Shown here: positions 14,874 through 17,802 of the stretch, in pieces
How positions within the stretch are numbered: the stretch's first letter is position 1
Layout of the letters: every line of letters begins with the position of its first letter
NCBI RefSeq assembly: GCF_964228735.1
Contig: NZ_CAXRBQ010000047.1
Span: 1 to 17,802 of the forward strand
DNA: 17,802 nt
Reading direction: 5' to 3'
Source: Pontibacterium sp964228735
GTDB lineage: Bacteria; Pseudomonadota; Gammaproteobacteria; Pseudomonadales; Balneatricaceae
The notes under the pieces: generated by a model
What the model was told of the DNA's origin: nothing
The model's database searches: none
What the model saw: the letters and a program-made list of their open reading frames with translations, nothing else
Program-made: the position numbers and the translations under genes

Positions 14874-16040
14874 ATGAGTCACACCACTCAAAAAATACTG
14901 ATTGTTGATCATTCAACGGCACTAATCGACCGTATTTTTGATCTGTTGAATGAGTCCTCAATACTAGATCTGAGAGTATCAACCAGCTTTTCATTGTCTG
15001 ATGCAAAGGAGAAGCTAGGTGATACGGATTTTGCGCTTGTGATCGCCCGGGTCCCCAAAGCGAAGCAGTCATTGTGTCATGATCTGATTGAACTCCACTC
15101 TCCCAATCCTGTTCTAATTCTGCTGGATGACCCTGACGGTAGCGATGTGTTTTCAGCGCTGCGTGTCGGTGCTTCTGACGTATTTGATGTGGTTGACGTT
15201 ACTCGGCATAGTCAGGCATTTCTGGATGCAGTGGAGCGCCTTATGGGGTGGGCGCGTACACTGGAAGAGAATCGGTTTTACCGAGAGGAGCTTGAGCAGA
15301 GTCTTTCTGAGCTTAAAGCTGATCAGCAGGCTGCCTATCATATACAACGTAATATGATGCCTGCAGAAACCATCGAAATTTGCGGCATTAAGGCTGAGCA
15401 TCAGATTACCCCTTCGTTATATCTAAGTGGTGACTTTGTTGATGTAGTGCCGGTTGATGATCAGCGTATGGTTTTCTATCTGGCAGATGTCTCTGGGCAT
15501 GGTGCTTCTTCGGCGCTGGTGACCGTTCTGTTGAAGAATATGACGCAGAGTTTGGTGCGTGATTACAGAGATGTATCTCCGGATGAGCTCCCTTCGCTGG
15601 GTGATGTTTTGCAACGGATCAATACTGAGTTGTTAGAAACGGGCGTAGGCAAGCATTTGAGCATGTTTCTGGGGGCAATTGACCGAAATAGCGGGTTGCT
15701 GCACTATGCGGTAGGTGGGCATCATCCAATGCCACTGCTAACCGATACGAGAGGGACTCGATATCTGGAAGGGAGAGGGATGCCTGTGGGTCTTTTTGAG
15801 CAGCCGATCTATGACGAAAGATCAATCGAATTGGAGTCGTCCTTTCAGATAACCTTGTTCTCTGACGGTATCCTTGAGGTTTTGCCACAGAAAGATATCT
15901 TGTCCCGCGAAGAATATGTTCGTGCTGTGGTGGATAATCTGAGAGGCTCCAGTCCAGAGAAGCTGAAGGCAAGTCTGACCGCCAGCTATAGTGGCGAGGC
16001 GCCTGACGACATAGCAATCATGACAGTTGTTGGATGGTAA
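14874..16040 (+). CDS. rssB: RssB-type PP2C (SpoIIE-like) phosphatase with degenerate receiver domain
   Basis: A serine/threonine phosphatase of a partner-switching pathway, predicted to dephosphorylate the downstream STAS protein. The 388 residues comprise an N-terminal receiver-like domain (about 6-125), a charged helical linker (about 126-155) and a PP2C/SpoIIE domain (about 165-388). The metal-binding acids are present in LSGDFVD (D187), LADVSGHG (D205), LFSDGILEV (D331) and PDDIAIM (D378/D379), so the phosphatase looks active. The receiver lacks the phospho-acceptor aspartate (LVIARVP at 55-61), the second acid of the usual DD pair (VDH at 11-13) and the conserved lysine (GASDVFDVV at 99-107). 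Similarity, including TPSLYLSGDFVD, is greatest to Pseudomonas RssB (PA2798), and the neighbour order agrees. A GGGGTGA site precedes ATG 14874. It is not the protease adaptor RssB of E. coli, although the two are related. Confidence 0.88.
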   Translation: MSHTTQKILIVDHSTALIDRIFDLLNESSILDLRVSTSFSLSDAKEKLGDTDFALVIARVPKAKQSLCHDLIELHSPNPVLILLDDPDGSDVFSALRVGASDVFDVVDVTRHSQAFLDAVERLMGWARTLEENRFYREELEQSLSELKADQQAAYHIQRNMMPAETIEICGIKAEHQITPSLYLSGDFVDVVPVDDQRMVFYLADVSGHGASSALVTVLLKNMTQSLVRDYRDVSPDELPSLGDVLQRINTELLETGVGKHLSMFLGAIDRNSGLLHYAVGGHHPMPLLTDTRGTRYLEGRGMPVGLFEQPIYDERSIELESSFQITLFSDGILEVLPQKDILSREEYVRAVVDNLRGSSPEKLKASLTASYSGEAPDDIAIMTVVGW

Positions 16041-16041
16041 G

Positions 16042-16524
16042 ATGAAAGAGGGTTCTATCTTTTCTGCATGCGTGGACGGGCGCTATATCCTTAAGTTTGT
16101 GGGGGATGTGCGACTAACTCTGTGTGCAACATTGGATTGTCATATCGAGGAGTCTCTGGCGAGTATTGAGGCTCAGGAAATACTGGTTGATCTGACTGAG
16201 GCAGAGGGAATTGATAGTACGTCGCTTGGTTTGATCGCTAAGCTGTCCATCAAGGCTTATGCCTTGTCGTTGCCTAAACCTACCGTCGTTTCGACAAATG
16301 AGAATATTACGCGCGTGCTGATGAGCATGGGCTTCGATCATATCTTTGTGCTTATTAGTGAGTTGCCTACTTGTCCAAGTGATCTTAAGAAGCTGTCATT
16401 TGTGCAAGATTCTGAAGAATCGATCCGGATGCGAATTATTGCGGCTCACCGAATTCTTATTGATCTGAATGACTCTAATCGGGAAGCGTTTAAAGACTTG
16501 GTTAAAACGTTAGAGAAAAGCTAA
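16042..16524 (+). CDS. rssC: STAS-domain anti-sigma factor antagonist RssC
   Basis: The small partner of RssB: STAS proteins bind an anti-sigma factor or kinase when dephosphorylated and so free its target. The protein is 160 residues, the length of P. aeruginosa RssC. A STAS fold covers about 10-115, with VGDVRLTLCATLD, ILVDLTEAEGIDSTSLGL and LMSMGFDHIF. The phosphorylatable position of the DSSxLG-like loop is S59/T60 (IDSTSLG). A helical extension (about 125-160, IAAHRILIDLNDSNREAF) is shared with Pseudomonas RssC. ATG 16042 begins one base after the rssB stop, with GGATGG upstream, so the two are translationally coupled; the in-frame TTG at 16027 is unlikely. The cognate anti-sigma or kinase is not in the window. 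In Pseudomonas the pair is associated with the RpoS stress response; that is not shown here. Confidence 0.88.
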   Translation: MKEGSIFSACVDGRYILKFVGDVRLTLCATLDCHIEESLASIEAQEILVDLTEAEGIDSTSLGLIAKLSIKAYALSLPKPTVVSTNENITRVLMSMGFDHIFVLISELPTCPSDLKKLSFVQDSEESIRMRIIAAHRILIDLNDSNREAFKDLVKTLEKS

Positions 16525-16526
16525 AA

Positions 16527-16543
16527 ATAGGAAAAATTCCTAT
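16527..16543. promoter_or_regulatory. 17-bp perfect palindrome, candidate operator of the small RNA
   Basis: ATAGGAA (16527-16533) and TTCCTAT (16537-16543) are perfect inverted arms around AAA. The centre (16535) is about 42 bp before the predicted RNA start (about 16577), the usual place for an activator that replaces a missing -35 box. It also lies 3 bp after the rssC stop, so it could be an RNA hairpin instead, but the 3-nt loop and absence of a T-run argue against a terminator. Confidence 0.5.
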
Positions 16544-16564
16544 ATACAGTAATAAGCCAGAATC

Positions 16565-16570
16565 TATAAA
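16565..16570 (+). promoter_or_regulatory. -10 box of the predicted GGA-rich small RNA
   Basis: TATAAA lies seven bases before the expected RNA start. At 17 bp upstream the sequence is ATATAC, not a -35 box, which fits an activator-dependent promoter using the palindrome at 16527-16543. Confidence 0.5.
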
Positions 16571-16576
16571 ATTGAT

Positions 16577-16716
16577 TACAGGAAATGGGGAAAGCAGAAG
16601 GATCTGTCAATTGCCAAGGATGTAATTTCCTCTCACTGCTTACGGAAAAGAGCGGTGACCGGCACGGAACGCTGGGGGAAAAAGCCCGGAGCTTGGAAGC
16701 TCACGGGCTTTTTTTT
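16577..16716 (+). ncRNA. Predicted CsrA/RsmA-sequestering small RNA (CsrB/RsmY/RsmZ-like)
   Basis: Seen in sequence: nine GGA triplets between 16581 and 16697, and four consecutive hairpins each with ANGGA in the loop. Hairpin 1 has stem CAGA/TCTG and loop AGGA (16595-16606). Hairpin 2 has stem AATTGC/GTAATT and loop CAAGGAT (16609-16627). Hairpin 3 has stem CACTGCTT/GAGCGGTG and loop ACGGAAAA (16634-16657). Hairpin 4 has stem CCGGC/GCTGG and loop ACGGAAC (16659-16675). The last element is a strong terminator with GGA at its tip. The length of about 140 nt is that of RsmY and RsmZ. Known of the class: such RNAs bind several CsrA/RsmA dimers and relieve translational repression. Inference: this is a family member whose expression is driven by the -10 at 16565 and an activator at the palindrome. 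No GacA-type upstream box was recognised. Its place after rssBC suggests a link between partner switching and the Csr/Rsm system. Confidence 0.75.
16679..16716 (+). terminator. Strong intrinsic terminator of the small RNA, probably bidirectional
   Basis: AGCCCG (16683-16688) pairs with CGGGCT (16704-16709). After a one-base bulge GAGCT pairs with AGCTC, leaving the loop TGGA. Eight T residues follow (16709-16716). The minus strand ends in five T residues, so it can also stop transcripts coming from tal. Confidence 0.92.
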
Positions 16717-16723
16717 GTCCAAA

Positions 16724-16785
16724 ATTTACTGATAGGCAGTATCAGAGTCTCAAGCGCTGATCAGTAAATCTATCCAGCGCTTGAG
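16724..16785 (-). repeat. Two overlapping, mutually exclusive inverted repeats downstream of tal
   Basis: CTCAAGCGCTG (16749-16759) pairs with CAGCGCTTGAG (16775-16785), an 11-bp stem with a 15-nt loop. ATTTACTGAT (16724-16733) can pair with ATCAGTAAAT (16760-16769), and the partner arm of this one lies in the loop of the first. On the minus strand the second hairpin runs into TTTTGG. They follow the tal stop and may form its transcript end together with the terminator at 16679-16716. Confidence 0.5.
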
Positions 16786-16797
16786 TGAACTTCCGTT

Positions 16798-17730
16798 TTA
16801 CTGCTGGCTTAGCAGTGTTTCTAACTTGACCTGGTCAACCGCAAAAGCGCGAATGCCTTGAGCGAGCTTTTCTGTCGCCATCGGATCTTCGTTCAATTCC
16901 CAGCGGAATGACGCTTCATCTAGTACAACTTTCATGTCTTTGCTGTTTGCTTGAGAAGCGGAAAGCTGCTGGGTGAGCGTTGCATTTGTTTCGGATAGTT
17001 CCTGCATTAGTGCAGGCGCGATTGTTAAGCGATCACAGCCAGATAATGCTTGGATTTCGCCGATGTTGCGGAAGCTGGCACCCATTACAATCGTGTTGTA
17101 ATTATTGGTCTTGAAGTAGTTATAAATGCGAGAGACAGACTGTACGCCAGGATCGTTCAGTCCTGTGTAGTCCTGGGCTTCCGTGTTGGCTTTGTACCAA
17201 TCCAGAATACGGCCGACGAACGGTGAAATAAGGTATGCACCAGCTTCTGCGCATGCGGCAGCCTGAGCGAAATTAAACAGCAGGGTCAGGTTGCAGTTAA
17301 TACCTTCTTTCTCAAGCTGGCGTGCAGCTTCAATACCGTCCCCGGTTGACGCGATCTTAATCAGCATGCGCTCTTTGCTGAGGCCCGCTTCGTCATACAT
17401 GCGGATCAGCTTGTGGGCGCGCTCTACAGTCGCCTGAGTATCAAATGACAGGCGTGCATCGACCTCAGTCGAGATGCGTCCTGGAATGATGTTCAGAATT
17501 TCACGGCCAATAGAAACGGCAAAGCGATCGGTCATATTACCCAGTAGTGCCTGATTATCGCCGCCCTGTTCTTGTGCCCAGCTTTTGGCTTCTGTCAGCA
17601 GTGGCGCATAGTCAGCCAGACCTGCTGCTTTAAGCAACAGCGATGGGTTGGTGGTCGCGTCCACCGGCTTGAAAGTGCGGATTGCTTGGATGTCACCGGT
17701 ATCAGCGACTACCGGGGTGATTTTTTTCAG
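16798..17730 (-). CDS. tal: Transaldolase, with an unclear N-terminus
   Basis: Transaldolase moves a dihydroxyacetone unit between sugar phosphates in the non-oxidative pentose phosphate pathway. DATTNPSLLLKAAG, PGRISTEVDARLSFDT, the Schiff-base lysine in MLIKIAST, GINCNLTLLF, LISPFVGRILDWYKAN and MGASFRNIGEI are the family motifs, and the C-terminus is complete. Homology runs upstream to LKKITPVVADTGDIQAIRTFKPVDA (17730-17656), which includes the catalytic aspartate of VVADTG. No ATG, GTG or TTG starts that stretch. An in-frame TAA (17734-17736) stands where homologues have a residue, and the frame beyond it (ESQL) still resembles the family. The first usable start, GTG 17664, would lose the aspartate. 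I give the open homologous frame from CTG 17730. The usual tryptophan of ASTWxGI is glycine (ASTGDGI). It may be a sequencing error in A-runs, a rare start, or early decay. Confidence 0.8.
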   Translation of the reverse strand: MKKITPVVADTGDIQAIRTFKPVDATTNPSLLLKAAGLADYAPLLTEAKSWAQEQGGDNQALLGNMTDRFAVSIGREILNIIPGRISTEVDARLSFDTQATVERAHKLIRMYDEAGLSKERMLIKIASTGDGIEAARQLEKEGINCNLTLLFNFAQAAACAEAGAYLISPFVGRILDWYKANTEAQDYTGLNDPGVQSVSRIYNYFKTNNYNTIVMGASFRNIGEIQALSGCDRLTIAPALMQELSETNATLTQQLSASQANSKDMKVVLDEASFRWELNEDPMATEKLAQGIRAFAVDQVKLETLLSQQ

Positions 17731-17802
17731 TTTTTAGAGCTGGCTTTCAATTTCGTTTTTGTCACGAGTTGTTAATCTGTAATAATGTCCATTGCCTGTA
17801 GT

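Noticed and set aside
16620..16646. TGTAAT...CTTACG as a GacA-type box (TGTAAG-N6-CTTACA)
   Set aside because: The spacing is 12 instead of 6, both halves mismatch, and it lies inside the RNA rather than upstream.
16585..16767. 60-residue open frame MGKAEGSVNCQGC
   Set aside because: It runs through the four GGA hairpins and the intrinsic terminator with its T-run, has no proper ribosome site, and is explained better by the structured RNA.
1..17802. Search for CRISPR arrays, tRNA genes, insertion sequences and phage attachment sites
   Set aside because: No regularly spaced repeats, cloverleaf, transposase or integrase motifs were seen.

Overview
The window reads as chromosomal DNA of a marine gammaproteobacterium close to the Oceanospirillales/Pseudomonas branch (Marinobacterium- or Amphritea-like). 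This is inferred from the protein families, from a 22-residue-signal Gram-negative porin, and from the order mlaA-rssB-rssC-tal, which I recall as matching the Pseudomonas aeruginosa vacJ-(PA2799)-rssB-rssC-tal neighbourhood. I see no insertion sequence, phage gene, CRISPR array, rRNA or tRNA. Coding density is high and almost all genes are housekeeping or metabolic.

Left part, minus strand (1-4642). A long imperfect hairpin follows the short tail of a possible convergent gene and lies downstream of putA. putA encodes the bifunctional proline-to-glutamate enzyme without the DNA-binding N-terminus. Next is a BktB-type beta-ketothiolase with its own terminator.

Middle part, plus strand (4830-12723). 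A good sigma70 promoter leads into a membrane-anchored M23 endopeptidase whose end overlaps a bactofilin gene by 97 bp (cell-wall shaping pair). Then come a YafJ-type glutamine amidotransferase, a FadD-like acyl-CoA ligase with an altered ATP-binding loop, and the large DEAH RNA helicase HrpA, which has its own promoter.

Right part (12724-17802). A 345-bp intergenic region rich in inverted repeats precedes an outer-membrane porin with a strong terminator. It is followed by mlaA (phospholipid transport, here without a lipobox) and by rssB-rssC, a PP2C phosphatase with a degenerate receiver plus a STAS anti-sigma-factor antagonist. Transaldolase lies at the right edge on the minus strand, with a stop codon close to its expected N-terminus.

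The most interesting element lies between rssC and tal. A roughly 140-nt region has a -10 box, a perfect palindrome at about -42, four consecutive hairpins each showing an ANGGA motif in the loop, nine GGA triplets in all, and a strong intrinsic terminator. This is the architecture of a CsrA/RsmA-sequestering small RNA (CsrB/RsmY/RsmZ class). It lies directly after a partner-switching module of the type that controls general stress and lifestyle decisions.
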